A DNA stretch of 64,000 nucleotides from Holothuria scabra (GCA_037179385.1 CM074190.1:3982284-4046283); one strand, 5' to 3'. Positions 22,958 through 33,580 are shown, counted from the stretch's first letter. Notes: generated from the sequence alone by a model not told the origin. A program made the numbers and translations.

Positions 22958-23255
22958 CGTGTTAGTTCTAGTGGTAGAGCATCCGCCTCTCACGCCGAAG
23001 GCCCGGGTTCGATTCCCAGGTCGAGTCATACCAATGAATCTAAAAAAAGAACCTCAGTACTGCCGGTGTGTATGATGCTACGCATAAGCAATGTAGAAGG
23101 GAAAACCAGCCAATGAGCAGATGAGTCACAACTGGAAAAAAAGACCATTGCTGGCTCGACTTGAACTCGTTCGTACGAACGAACGAACTGACTGACTAAC
23201 TGACTGACTGACTGACTGACTGACTGACTGACTGACTGACTGACTGACTGACTTA
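22958..23255 (+). mobile_element. tRNA-derived SINE with GACT-repeat tail
   Basis: The tRNA-like head at 22958-23027 has an A box (TAGTGGTAGAGCA) and B box (GGTTCGATTCC), with an anticodon-arm-like CCGCCTCTCACGCC that would read CTC. The acceptor strands do not pair and one T-stem base pair is broken, so it is not a functional tRNA. The body shares GAAGGGAAAACCAGCC, CACAACTGGAAAAA and GCTGGCTCGACTTGAAC with the SINEs at 3903 and 15893. The 3' end runs into about 17 GACT units (23186-23252), which replace the AACCT tail of other copies. Confidence 0.75.
23186..23252 (+). repeat. GACT tetranucleotide microsatellite
   Basis: Nearly perfect GACT/ACTG repeat forming the tail of the SINE. It produces the repetitive SVSQ residues seen in the antisense frame. 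Confidence 0.9.
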
Positions 23256-23561
23256 TTTTACACCACAGTTGGCACAATTTGCACAATTACTCATGCATGT
23301 TAATGATTTAAGTGAAAAGGATAGACACTTGCTCTACTAGTAAAATGGTCATTTTTGATGAGTTTTGGTCATGAGACGTGTGACTGTTTAGATAATATTT
23401 TGCTTTCACCTGTAAAACCCTTCTTAACTATTTTCATGACACCAGACCTTTAACATCGTTAACTTAAAAACCCCTTCAATTTTTTTAGAAAGGTCAGAAA
23501 GAGAAAATCTTGCAAGCAAAAAAGAAATAGCAATCAGAAAATTTCAACTGGAAATAAATTG

Positions 23562-23722
23562 GGGAGATGTGCGCTGTTTTACAAGCAATTTCCTGTCTGG
23601 CTAACGATAGCCCTTATCCCTAATCTAATCCCTTACCCTTACAAGGAATACAATCGATGCAATACAATGGTAACAACCAATCAAGAAACACCTGGCTAAA
23701 CAATGGGCATCTACCCGGACCC
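23562..23722 (+). mobile_element. M3 MITE, diverged copy
   Basis: GGGGAGATGTGCGCTGTTTT at the left and TGGGCATCTACCCGG at the right, with the interior CTGGCTAACGATAGCCC and ACAATCGATGCAATAC shared with 19612-19801. Confidence 0.7.
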
Positions 23723-25249
23723 ATAAATTTTGTAGTACACCCAGTATACTGTTAACTCCAATACCTCGCATCGTTGATTGTATTATGGGCCAGGATGAAA
23801 TAAATCAACAAAGATCAATGTCAATCATAATAAAAGTCCATACAACACTAAATCAAGTCATTAGTTCCTAAGTATTTAAAATTCTTACTGCATTTCCTTC
23901 ACATGCCGACTTCAATATCGCTAGAACATAACACGGAATTACCGGTATCATGTACATTAACCGTCTTCGTTGCTATCATCTCCAGCTTAATTAGGAATCA
24001 CGCGCATGAGGTTAATGAAATTAAGGTAGATCATCGGTTTTCTCACTATTTCCTTGATCATGCTTTTAAAGTTATAAGAGATTAGGCATTCGTCGGCATC
24101 TTTTCTTCGACATTCCCACTCATTTATCAGTAAAAAGGTAAAAGGCATCCTTAAACATTGTATTGGACAAACGCAAAGCTGAACATGCCTTCAGTGTGGG
24201 CTTTTGCATCTTAAATGCATTATGTGTCAGCACAGTTGTTATACCTTTTCCTGGTTTGGAAACTCCGCGAACTGACTGCTTATGTTGAGATTTCGGTTTT
24301 CGTCAGTCACGTGACGTTGATAGTACACGAGAGCCTTGTTGTCGGACTCTCAATACGAACTGTGTATATGCAGACAGGATAGACCGATTTCATCGAGAGT
24401 CTCTTGTGAACAATTATCAAACTGTAATGACTTCAATTAGGGCGTATATTATTGCGAAAGGTTTGATTAAGACTTCTCTCTGAAATTAGAACGGCCGTTA
24501 AACGAGAACAACTAATCCCAAACTAAAATAGCGGGACAATCGAAGGTTGGGCTAGCAACAGTTACTTGGTAAGCAGACTCAACAAGTCCGCGAAATTGCG
24601 AAGCACGTAGCAATCGCACTGTATAACGTTAGACTAGTTGGATTGAATCATTTTAACAAACGAGTGTAACGGTTCATCAGACGAGTGACACGCCAGTGTA
24701 TTATACAATATTCATCAGTAACTATGGTCGCACTAAATTTTAGGAAGCCCACCTAGCGTAATGAAGTAGGTCTACTTCACCCTCACCGCACACTGACTGC
24801 GGTATGATAATTGCCTGTGTGGCCTACTGAATGTCCTAGGCGAAGGTCTCCAAACGCCAGGCCTCTGAACCAGTATTTTACGCTTAAAAAGAGAGAATGA
24901 AATCCGATAACATAGGATTTCTCCATTTATTCGAAATCTTAAAAACCTTACTGATTAGGAGGCCGTTTGCAGCTCCCTTTTAGCCCTTGGGTCAACTTTA
25001 ATTTCACTTCCCAGCAGAAACGGTACATCACTCAATGGAGCCATATCGCTACCGATCGATCGTATGCATCTTCAAAATCACTGGATGAACTTTTTTGAAG
25101 AGCTCAAGACGCTTTTACGGACAGTTCCGGACGCACCTTACAAAAACTGTGAACGTACACACATCTTCTACGTTTGTGCGTACACAGTGTACGTAAGGAG
25201 TTTTCCAATCAGGGAAAGGTATAATAACTATGGTGTTAGTAAGATAAGT
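23723..25249. other. Intergenic stretch, nothing recognised
   Basis: No repeat match. There is a mild GC rise around 24280-24620 and 24740-24860. The 124-codon frame starting at 25064 runs into T4-like sequence and has no domain. An exact short palindrome, CGATCGATCG, lies near 25053. Confidence 0.4.
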
Positions 25250-25535
25250 AGGATACTTTTCAAAGATTGCATTTGTTATTTTAGAAAAAGTATGGGAGTT
25301 GTGATGTCATCGAGGTACATTACTTTAACACTGGATTTTTTTATATTCCGCCGCTCATGTAGGAATTTTTTAGCAGCATTGCTACATAAGGTGTGTGGCT
25401 TGTGCTATAGCGACAACGAAAGATATTCAAATATTTGATATCAAATTTCAAATAAAAAACAGGACATTCAATTATAAAGAAAAACAAAAGAAATCTTAGG
25501 CAAAGTGTCCGCTTCACCAAAAAGTCTGTGCTAGT

Positions 25536-25750
25536 TAGTTAGATTGAATTTTACGGTCCAGCCGGCCATGGCCTTTTTCCAGTTGTGGCTCGGCCTGTTT
25601 TCGCTGCTTAACTCCATTGCTTATGCTGAGCTTGCTGAGCTGACGACAGGTTTCATGGTAAAGTCTTCGGTATGAGCGGCCAGGACTAGAACTCCCAACC
25701 CACTGACTGCAAGTCGGATGCTCTAACCATTTATTTAGTCGCCGTCGGTC
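25536..25750 (-). mobile_element. tRNA-derived SINE inserted in T4
   Basis: The plus strand reads TTAGATTGAATTTTACGGTCC, CGGCCATGGCCTTTTTCCAG, TTGTGGCTCGGCC and then GGCCAGGACTAGAACTCCCA..GATGCTCTAACCATTTA. Same family as 3903-4155 but lacking the central AACCAATTGG block. Confidence 0.65.
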
Positions 25751-25840
25751 ACACACAACGTGTACGTGCCATTTGTGACGTAATGGGAAGTGGTGATATT
25801 TTTGACAAGACAACCAATCTTCAAAATGAATTATTTTGAG

Positions 25841-26571
25841 TTAAAGGCCCAGTTCTCTCACCCCAAACAGTACCAATTCTCCTAACCTTCTTACTCAAGC
25901 CCCTCCCACAATTGTCTGAAATTCATCCTTATCCAATCACAATCTAAGTTTATTGCTTCCGGGGGAGTAAAGAACAGCTCTATAGCCGTGTTCCCATTTG
26001 ATCCAGGGAGGTGGATCTTGATCTACCGAGGTGGATCAAACACTAATGGGAACGCAGATCAACAACACTCACTCAAGATCGAGATCCACCGATTTTGATC
26101 GACCGTTCGGGGTAGATCAGATCCACCGCGCTGGATCAAAGTTTGTAATGGGAACACATCGGTAGATCAAGTGACCCTGGATCTCCGGTTACACTCATGT
26201 ATGTTTTTGTGATACATCGATACGAAATGCATGGCAGGCCGACTTGTAAACATTGGTGACCTTTTCGCGCTTGCGCAATGTGTTCATAAAACACGTTTGA
26301 TCTACCGCGCTCACTCAAATGGGAACGCGGATCTCGATCAAGGTAACTGATGTTGATCCACCTCGGTAGATCAAGATCCACCTCCCTGGATCAAATGGGA
26401 ACACGGCTTATGTGTATAACCAAAGCACTCTCAGCCAGTTCATGCTGTGAAATATAACCTTTCGTAATCCGCATTGTTTGAATTAACAGTCAATCAAAAC
26501 GCTGGGCCAATGGAGAGTTTCTGTACCCTCCTACAAGAAGTGTAGTTTGGGGTGAGAGAATTGGCCCTTAA
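25841..26571 (+). mobile_element. T1 MITE, interrupted by a palindromic element
   Basis: Left end TTAAAGGCCCAGTTCTCTC and right end GAGAGAATTGGCCCTTAA are good inverted repeats. The insertion split the host T4 at GAGTTA. The paralogue at 37224 shows the unoccupied site, consistent with a TTAA target duplication. The T1 interior is split at about 25983 and resumes at about 26408 with AACCAAAGCACTCTCAG. Confidence 0.8.
25984..26407 (+). mobile_element. GATC-rich palindromic element P1
   Basis: Begins GCCGTGTTCCCATTTGATCC and ends with the exact inverse, GGATCAAATGGGAACACGGC. The near-perfect inverted repeat continues through AGGGAGGTGGATCTTGATCT and ACCGAGGTGGATCAA (more than 50 bp). The interior is filled with further GATCNACC-type units and a second AATGGGAACGC motif on each side. 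No coding frame beyond a repeat-driven minus-strand one. The flanking bases are TA-rich and the target duplication is unresolved. Confidence 0.8.
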
Positions 26572-26640
26572 AGAGGAGAGTATTGCTACAGGGTTTGGAG
26601 AACATCCTTGTAAAAAGCCATTGGAATATGCTTTAAAGAG

Positions 26641-27300
26641 AAAAAAAATAAAATCCGTTGTAAACACATGCGATTAAATAAGTTGCATTAGAATGTAAGC
26701 CTAGAAACAATTTTTAATACAGATTTGCATAGAATAAGTATGAATTACATAAGCAGATGATAAATCAATTGTACAGTAATGTGCGTTCCAGAACTTTTCC
26801 CTGAATTCAAGGAAATTTCGATTTCGGGATGGTTATGATGAGTTGAGTTTGACTGTAGAATGCAGACTCTTCCAAAACATGACAAAAATCAGTTTAAATG
26901 TTATTCATTCGGGCATAATTAAATGCTACGGTAAGGTGTGCGTCATGCCTCAAAAATTGAACATGTTTTTCATTTGCTTGTTGGCGTCAAGTCGTTGTTT
27001 GCCGTCAGTCTCACGGATTAATTACCCACAACAAAAGCATTTGACTTTGACAAGTTCTGGAAAGTTGTACGCCCTTTTTCATTGTATACAATGAACATTT
27101 GCCTTGACTTAGTAATACATTCACAACCATTTAATTCAAGGAAAAATTAGGAGTAGATCAAGTTAGGTGAAGTTTATCCGATTGGATTTCGTGTATTATA
27201 CCAATTACTCGTGCACATATACTGGCTGAACTTTACATGTTCCGAAGATTTGGATCCAGCTATGGTTTGGTTTGTTTGGTTTAGTTTGGTTTGTTGGAGA
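26641..27300. other. Intergenic stretch, nothing beyond a TTTGG microsatellite
   Basis: Frames at 26843-27094 have no domain. A TTTGGTTTGTTTGG run lies at 27266-27298. Confidence 0.45.
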
Positions 27301-27544
27301 TTAAAGGGGCAAGAGCAGTCGTCTCAAACTTATTTTGAAGTAACAGTTAAACATAACAACTTTCATCTTACTTCTCTTCAGAGTATCTTTCATCATATTT
27401 TATGACTTTCATATTGCACATCCAAGGTAATTCTAGGGGGTACTTGTAGTAAAGTTCATATTTGAGGAGAAAATGTTGTAACATGACTCTCAACAGCCAA
27501 TCATGAAACAGGACAGTCTAAGAGAGACTGCCCTTACCCTTTAA
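27301..27544 (+). mobile_element. T2 MITE, copy 1 of a head-to-tail trio
   Basis: Starts TTAAAGGGGCAAGAGCAGTC and ends GAGACTGCCCTTACCCTTTAA. The interior has TCAAACTTATTTTGAAG, CATGACTCTCAACAGCCAATC and AAACAGGACAGTCTA. Non-coding; ends are inverted repeats with TTAA. Confidence 0.75.
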
Positions 27545-27560
27545 CGACTCAACTTTAGGT

Positions 27561-27800
27561 TTAAAGGGCCAAAAAAAAAAAGCCGCCCTAAACTTATTTT
27601 GAAACAACAACACTTCAAAGTAACTTTTATAAAATTTTAGGACTTCAATATTGTATATTCAAGTTAAATCAAGCAATAAATCCTAGTAATTTTTACATCT
27701 GAAGAGAGAAAAATATCTTTTACATGACTCTAAAGGGCCAATCATGAACTGACAGGAAAGTCTACAACACTATTTCAAGTTGAGGTGACTTCATCTAGCA
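27561..27800 (+). mobile_element. T2 MITE, copy 2 of trio, 3' end degraded
   Basis: Starts TTAAAGGGCC and an A-run, then CTAAACTTATTTTGAAACAA, ACATGACTCTAAAGGGCC and CAATCATGAACTGACAGG. The terminal repeat is lost near TGAGGTGACTTCATC. Confidence 0.7.
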
Positions 27801-27900
27801 TGCATCACACATCTTTTTTCCAGTTGTTGGGCACTGACTACAATCAACCACGTGATAGTATTTTTGTTATTCACTTGTTTATGTAGTACAAAATGATTCA

Positions 27901-28149
27901 TTAAAGGTAAGGAGCAGTCTCCCCAAACTTGTTTTGAAGAAAAAGCTTAATAACACAATTTTCATCTTATATCTTTCACTACATTTTATGACTTTACTAT
28001 TGCATGTTCAAGGTAAACCAAGCAGTTATTTCTGGTTAATTTCACATTTGAAGAAAAAAACACTGTCACATGACTTCCAACGGCCAATCATGAAACTGGA
28101 CAGTCCACTACACTTCTTCAAATTAAGGATGACTGCTCCTGCCCTTTAA
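27901..28149 (+). mobile_element. T2 MITE, copy 3 of trio
   Basis: Starts TTAAAGGTAAGGAGCAGTC and ends GACTGCTCCTGCCCTTTAA. The interior CACATGACTTCCAACGGCC and CAATCATGAAACTGGACAG matches the other T2 copies. The 71-codon frame here is incidental. Confidence 0.75.
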
Positions 28150-28204
28150 CTTCTTTAAGAATTCTAAGGTTTTGGACAGAAGCATGACGGAAGTAACTGG
28201 GTAG

Positions 28205-28341
28205 TTGAGCACCTGTCAAACAAGATGTTTCTTGATTCATTGTATTGTATCGACTGTATTCTTTGATACGGTTAGGGATTAGGGCCGCGGCTATCGTAAG
28301 GCAGTTAGGAAATTTCTTGTTAAACAGTGCGCGTCGCCCAA
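28205..28341 (-). mobile_element. M3 MITE, partly deleted (minus strand)
   Basis: Starts in the middle of the left-end repeat (GTCAAACAAGATGTTTCTTG) and ends AAACAGTGCGCGTCGCCC, with TTGTATCGACTGTATTCTTT and GGCTATCGTAAGGCAG in between, the inverse of M3 at 19612. Confidence 0.65.
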
Positions 28342-29789
28342 AATAATTAAGTAAACGTCTCTGCCTTGCTTTGTTGTACAGAATGAATGATTAATGAAAA
28401 AATACTCATTGGGCCTGTAAGAGAAGGTATGAGATGCTCTTTCGGAACAAATTCAGTGCTAGAGAGAGTTCCGTTCAAATGTTGTAAAGGTCTTCTTTTC
28501 GAACCTGAAGTGGAAAGGAATATATTACACTAACCAAACGGTAGTAACTGTTTGGAAGACACTCCTTTGATGTGTTTCTGTCGAAAAAACAGGAAGTTTA
28601 TTAAATCAAAACTGTACCGCAGTAGGCTGAATTTATTTTGATGGAACAAAACAGCATAGGCCTATCACCCCCATCTTCGATTGAGAAAGTTTCCTTAAAA
28701 AATTCCTCCACTTTGACCTTTTGACCCCATTTAATTTGTAGGATTGCTTTCTTTTTTTCGCGGTCTGTTAAAACTATATAACACGGTATTTTTCATCAAA
28801 ACATGTTATTCTTCCTTCAAACGACCGCCTGAAAAAACGACATTTCTGTTGTCTGAAAAACTCGGACTACGACTCTAAGATGTACAAAGCGAATCATTTT
28901 CAAACAATTATTTCTTTAAACATCCTACGCGAATAATTAAAAAGACAAATTTCCTGCTATCCTAATCTGGATTTTAGCTTACACTAGCAAATGACTCAAA
29001 TCAAGTCGGCATCTTTTGATCTGGGATACTTTTGATAATATAATAGCATATTTAAATATCATTTGGTGTGCCTCGCCTAAGATTTGTCTATGCGATTAGC
29101 CGGTGACTTTTCCTCCCTTCAAGTATTTGTACTCCGAGCTGTGATCTTGATGTAGGGCTCATAAACATGAAATAAAAGACTAGTTTAAAGGCTCGTAATG
29201 TGCTCCGCAAACGGGATCGTTTCCCGCGAGACTGTTTACTGTTTTATCGTGATGAGTTCAACAGGTTCTGCTAAACCGGACGTGTGTACTTCCTTTGCAA
29301 AATCTCTGGTCAAATTCGCTATGTACTGCATGAGTGGAAACTTTCAAAACGTATTGACAAATGCACATGTTAGTAACTTCTTCAACCAGAATTCCCTTTA
29401 AGTACAAGTAAATATTTTTGTTTGAAGCTGTAGAATTTAAATTATAAATAATACGGTGTGTAGCTAAGGAGTTGTTAAGAGCAACAATCTCCATAAACCA
29501 ACTTAAAAAAATCACCAATTTCTTGTATCTGGAACATCCTTGTTGAACAAGTATTATTGTGAGGAAAAGTCTTCAATAACTCCTGGTTCCGCGCAGTAGG
29601 AGCGAATTATGTGTTTAAGTCTTTACAGCACACTCACTTCACTTCACTTAAGTGGGTGGGTGGGTGGGTGGGTGAAGGAGGGGTGTTACTGATTGTCACT
29701 GTGCGTGCAACCAAATGACGAAATGAAACATCGAGGAAAGTTTTGCCCCTTTTAATTCGTACACGTGTCACAAAACCCGGTAAAACTGC
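28342..29789. other. Intergenic stretch, microsatellite only
   Basis: AT-rich. A GGGT microsatellite lies at 29650-29677. Opposing frames at 29198-29518 have no domain. Confidence 0.45.
29650..29677 (+). repeat. GGGT microsatellite
   Basis: About six GGGT units on the plus strand, which could stack as a G-quadruplex in single strands. Confidence 0.8.
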
Positions 29790-30203
29790 TTGAAAAGAAG
29801 AAAAATTGGTAGGTGGGTACCCCAGGGTGGGAACGTATGTCTCCCAGACCCTCGGAAGTAAAAGTCAAAGATCAGAAGTCAAAGGTCACATTTTGCAAAA
29901 AAACACTTTTTTTACTATTTTGTACTAAAACTTCAAAAGAAAACCTTCATTTTACATGAAACTTCACAAGTATAGTAGGGTAGACTAGTTCTACCAAAAT
30001 AAGTTGTTTCCATGGCAAACAAGGTCAAAGGTCACGTGACAGGGGGTCAAATACTTTTTTGTATTCACTTTAACTCTTAACGGAAGCATCCCACAAACCT
30101 GAAAGTTTAAGTGTAATAGCCTAGGCATGATAAGTTGTGTCGATATGTGTGGTTGTCATGGCAATCAAGGACATAGTTCACGTTGCAGATTGTCAAAGGT
30201 TAA
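29790..30203 (-). repeat. Family A repeat, left part (split by T3)
   Basis: Reverse of 10813-11210: AATTGGTAGGTGGGTACCCC, GAGGGTCTGG complement, CATTTTACATGAAACTTCA, TAGACTAGTTCTACCAAAAT, TGTGGTTGTCATGGCAATC and GGACATAGTTCACG. It breaks exactly at AGGTTAA where T3 begins and resumes at 32318. A perfect DR1, AGGTCAAAGGTCA, lies at 30022-30034. Confidence 0.75.
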
Positions 30204-30880
30204 AGTGGGCATGACACGGCCACAAAAACTTTTGTGTATTGCAAGATTAGATACAGTATTTTACAAATATCATCTCACACCCCATTAAAAACCCGTACAA
30301 TTCGGCATAAATGATATTCGAAGGAAAACTGCGTTCGAAATTCAATTTCGAAAAATGTCGCAAGAGCTCACCTGACTTTTATGACGCAATTGGCGGCACA
30401 AACCCTGCCCTACGGCGCGCATCTAGATGTGGAACTAAAATGTAACGCTCGTTAAGGTTATCTTACCTTAGCAACCTCATGAAATACAGAGTCCAACATA
30501 CAGAGCGGAAGGCGCGGACCATGGTGGGGATTCGGAGCAAATCATTGGTCAATATGTTCGCGTGTATATGCGCGGGGGTAAAAATAGTTCTGTTTTTGTG
30601 CAAGAAAGACGCGGTTCGGGCGCTATAAAGAACAGCCATGAACATGTTTGGACAGACCACAACAAGCGCATCCCCACTACGAGCGCGTCTTCACTGTATG
30701 AGCTGTTTGGTGAAGATGCTATTGCGAATACTAAGCAGTAACCATGCAATGCACAATTCACAATGTACTAATGTAGTCAGTGGCCACGCTCACTGCTACC
30801 GTAGCACCGGTGTTTGCAATTATGTATGCGCTAACACGCGTTACCATGCACATGATTCGATGATTGTGAGCTCTCTGCAA

Positions 30881-31036
30881 AGATATTATAAACATAGATA
30901 GAAAACTTGAAATGGCGCTTTGACTCCTCATGAAGGCCGATTCGGAGGGGCGGAAGTCAAAGATATTATAAACATAGATACCAAACTTAAAATGGCGCGG
31001 TGACTCCTCACGGAGGCCGAATCGGAGGGGCGGAAG
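30881..31036 (+). repeat. 80-bp tandem duplication inside T3
   Basis: AGATATTATAAACATAGATA at 30881 recurs at 30961. Each copy is followed by AAATGGCGC.. and GGAGGGGCGGAAGT. GTTTATAATATCTTTGGC at 31482-31499 and 32061-32078 is the inverse of the same block, so this motif bounds sub-units. Confidence 0.75.
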
Positions 31037-31950
31037 TGTTGATCACTGATCAGTCGTTTTGAAAGCTAACAGTTAATTAAAACTTTCTGGTAGTATGAAT
31101 GCAGGTGATTTTAAAACATTGAAATTCTTTCAAACACCGGTCTTCAATAAATTTCACTTGCATGAAACAGGCTTCTTCACCGGCTTTTTACCTAAGAACA
31201 TTTGAACATTAACGCACAAAGACTGGTCTGAAGTTCATTGGCTTGCTGATTGGTCAGTTTCTATGGTATCTTTACAAGCGCGCATCTATACACGCGTTCA
31301 CATCTTACGCGCTTACAACGAAAAATCAACCACTGCGTTCATTTTCACAGCACGCAGAAGTGAGCGTCTCTTTTACTCCGAACTATACACAGAAAAGTAG
31401 TTTGCGCGTATACAGCTCGTTTTGAAAATGCACGCATGCTGACATCTCGTCACAATGGAATTTTCTGTCATGTATCCATAGTTTATAATATCTTTGGCGG
31501 AAGTGCTGATCAATGTTCAGTCGTTTTGAAAGCTAACAGTTAATTGATATCTTCCGGTAGTATAAATGCGTGTGATTTCAAAACAATGCAATTCTTGCAA
31601 ACACCGTTCTTCGATAAATTTCACTTACATGAAACTGTTTTAGGCTTCTTCGCCGGCTTTCTCACTAAGAACATTTGAACATTAACGCACAACGACTGGT
31701 TTGAAGTTCATTGGCTAACTGATTGGTCAGTTTCAGCACATCTATGCCCGCGTTTACATTCTTACGCGCTTAAAACACAAAATCAACTACTGCGTTCTTA
31801 TTCCAAGCACGCGGAAATAATTATTCTTGACTTCTTCACATGGAGAAATGCATTGTGCGCATACAGAACCCGCTTTGGAAATGCACGCACGCTGACATCT
31901 CGTCACAATGGAATTTTCTGTTACGCATGCATAATTGTGAGCGCGCATCG
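31030..31950 (+). repeat. 467-bp tandem duplication inside T3
   Basis: GCGGAAGTG at 31030 recurs at 31497, followed by matching text: TCGTTTTGAAAGCTAACAG, TTCACTT.CATGAAAC, ACATTTGAACATTAACGCAC and CTGACATCTCGTCACAATGG. The copies have diverged by substitutions and short indels. Confidence 0.75.
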
Positions 31951-32317
31951 CCGAATAGAACTGCGCGCATGTCCAATCAACACCCCCCCCCCCCCTTCGT
32001 TTGAGCCTCCGTGAGGAGTCAGCGCGTCTAACAGTGTAGGGATAGGAGTTTGGTATCTTCGTTTATAATATCTTTGGCTCCCTGGTACAGTGTTGCTAAC
32101 CGTGCATCGAATGACGTCACCATTTTTGAGACGGGTTCACATATGTTTTTTTCGCTTTCGAATTTCAAATGGGCTGAGCCTGACCTGTAATTGGGAATTC
32201 AAAACGTCGTATTTCGGTATTTATGGACATAATGTAGTAGGGAAATCATTCACTTTATGTCAAGGTGTACCCAAAGAACAGTTACCGAGAACTTACTTTG
32301 GTCGTGTCATGCCCACT

Positions 32318-32375
32318 TTAATGTTTTGTAGCTAGCCTTTTTTCATCAATCAATATAAATAAGCTAGACTTCGTA
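32318..32375 (-). repeat. Family A repeat, right part (split by T3)
   Basis: TTAATGTTTTG..CTAGCC.TTTTTCATCAATCAATATAA continues the reverse alignment to 10770-10816 after the T3 insertion. Confidence 0.7.
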
Positions 32376-33084
32376 ATGTTAGTACTTCGTAGTAGCAGTC
32401 TCGTCTTCACAACTCAAATTCTTTTTTCACTAGCTTGTATGCTGCAGTGAGATTTTTAAGTTCCTGCTCACACTTCACTTAGATAGCCCTTATATCTAGA
32501 GTGTTCTCGTATGGTCTATGCAGACAGTTGTTTTCACTCCAAAGTTGCTGTAACTGTTAGGCCCAGTAGTAGAAAAGTTAAAGTCAAACCTAGTGCTAGA
32601 CTTGAAATCTGAGACTGGTTAACGGTATGTAGGCTAGGTCTGGGGCTAGGCCTACGCCATTCATAGGCTTGAGTTATAACCCAAGGTATGAAACTGTGGG
32701 TGACTAACATTAGGTTAGGCATAGGGCCTACCTATCTTACATATTAGTGCCCTTATAACTTGGCGGTTCTGAAGCATCGCCGAAGAAACGTACGTGACAA
32801 TTTTCTTGCCACGGGCTAGGATTCGCCACAGGGCAGTACGCAGAAAAGGTTTGTGCGTCGGCCGGAAATCTTCTCACCCACACGTTCAACATGGCGCACA
32901 CGCCCAGTTTTTTAATTGAGACGCACTTGATGTTCATATCAGCTCAACACACATGAAGTTTGTCGTCGCGTCAAAATGGAGAATACGCCCAGCTAGCGCG
33001 TGGATAATTACAATTACGCACTTGTCTAAAGCGTCCCCGAAAACGTCGTTGAGTCCATATCCGTATCAGTTTAGTGTAATAGCC
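32376..33084. other. Intergenic stretch, nothing recognised
   Basis: Short minus-strand frames at 32534-32937 have no domain. AT-rich with a local GC rise near 32780-32990. Confidence 0.4.
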
Positions 33085-33580
33085 AAGCTCGTTGTTTTTT
33101 TTTTTTCATAGTGTTGCAAGGGGATAACAGCATCTTAAAATATAAATTTGTTCCAAAATCTTAGATAGGCCTACTGGATTAAAAAAGCAAGCGTTAAAAA
33201 GATTGGGTAGCCTATTTCTCCAGTTTTTTATAGTCCGGTGTCAGAATTTAAATATCCAAATGATGTTTTTTTTTTTAATAAGGGGTGCGCCTATAGTTCC
33301 AAGAACTTGATTGGTCTGTGCCATATTCTTTCCCCTCGTTATCTTACGAAAAAAAACTTCCGTCCCTTGGAACGAAAAAAAAATCGCTCCCCTTGGACTT
33401 CAAATAGGAATTTCAAAGGATTGTGGCATGGATTTTTAGTGTGTTCATTTTGTCAATGACATTCTACTGTAGCATAAAAACAGCACAGATAAAACTTCTA
33501 GCACATAAATAGTTCAAACCAACTTGCGGACGTGTTAGCGATGAGATATGCAACTTCGTGGATTGCCCTCTTGTTTTTTG
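33085..33580 (+). repeat. Dispersed repeat family B, copy 2
   Basis: Direct copy of 11700-12245 with substitutions and T-run length changes. The relevant blocks are listed at copy 1. The 73-codon frame inside is incidental. Confidence 0.75.

Larger units (their letters stand above)
25250..26640 (+). mobile_element. Fragmented T4 element hosting nested insertions
   Basis: Three separated pieces match the intact T4 at 36747-37329. 25290-25515 has AAAGATATTCAA..TATCAAATTTCAA..ACAGGAC.TTCAATTATAAAG. 25810-25840 has the AATCTTCAAAATGAATTATTTTGAGTTA block, against TCTTTAAAGTTAGATATCTTGAGTTA. 26572-26635 has GTATTGCTACAGGGTTTGGAG and the CATTGGAATATGCTTTAAAG end. Between the pieces sit a SINE and a T1 MITE, which is itself interrupted. 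The left end was not recovered. Confidence 0.65.
30200..32321 (+). mobile_element. 2.1-kb TTAA element T3, non-autonomous, with internal tandem duplication
   Basis: Left end TTAAAGTGGGCATGACACGG and right end GTCGTGTCATGCCCACTTTAA are inverted repeats of at least 19 bp. It is inserted in family A at TTAA, and the uninterrupted family A copy at 10813-10827 shows the original site, so a TTAA target duplication is directly visible. The interior is unusually CpG-rich (ACGCGC, GCGCGC and similar). It contains an 80-bp tandem duplication starting near 30881/30961 and a 467-bp tandem duplication (about 31030-31496 and 31497-31950). No transposase frame is present. A GTTTATAATATCTTTGGC block recurs inverted at its ends. 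Confidence 0.8.

Noticed and set aside
22958..23027. tRNA-Glu gene
   Set aside because: A and B boxes are good, but acceptor strands do not pair and it is fused to the SINE body.
25064..25438. 124-codon frame
   Set aside because: Runs into a T4 repeat fragment; no domain or splice context.
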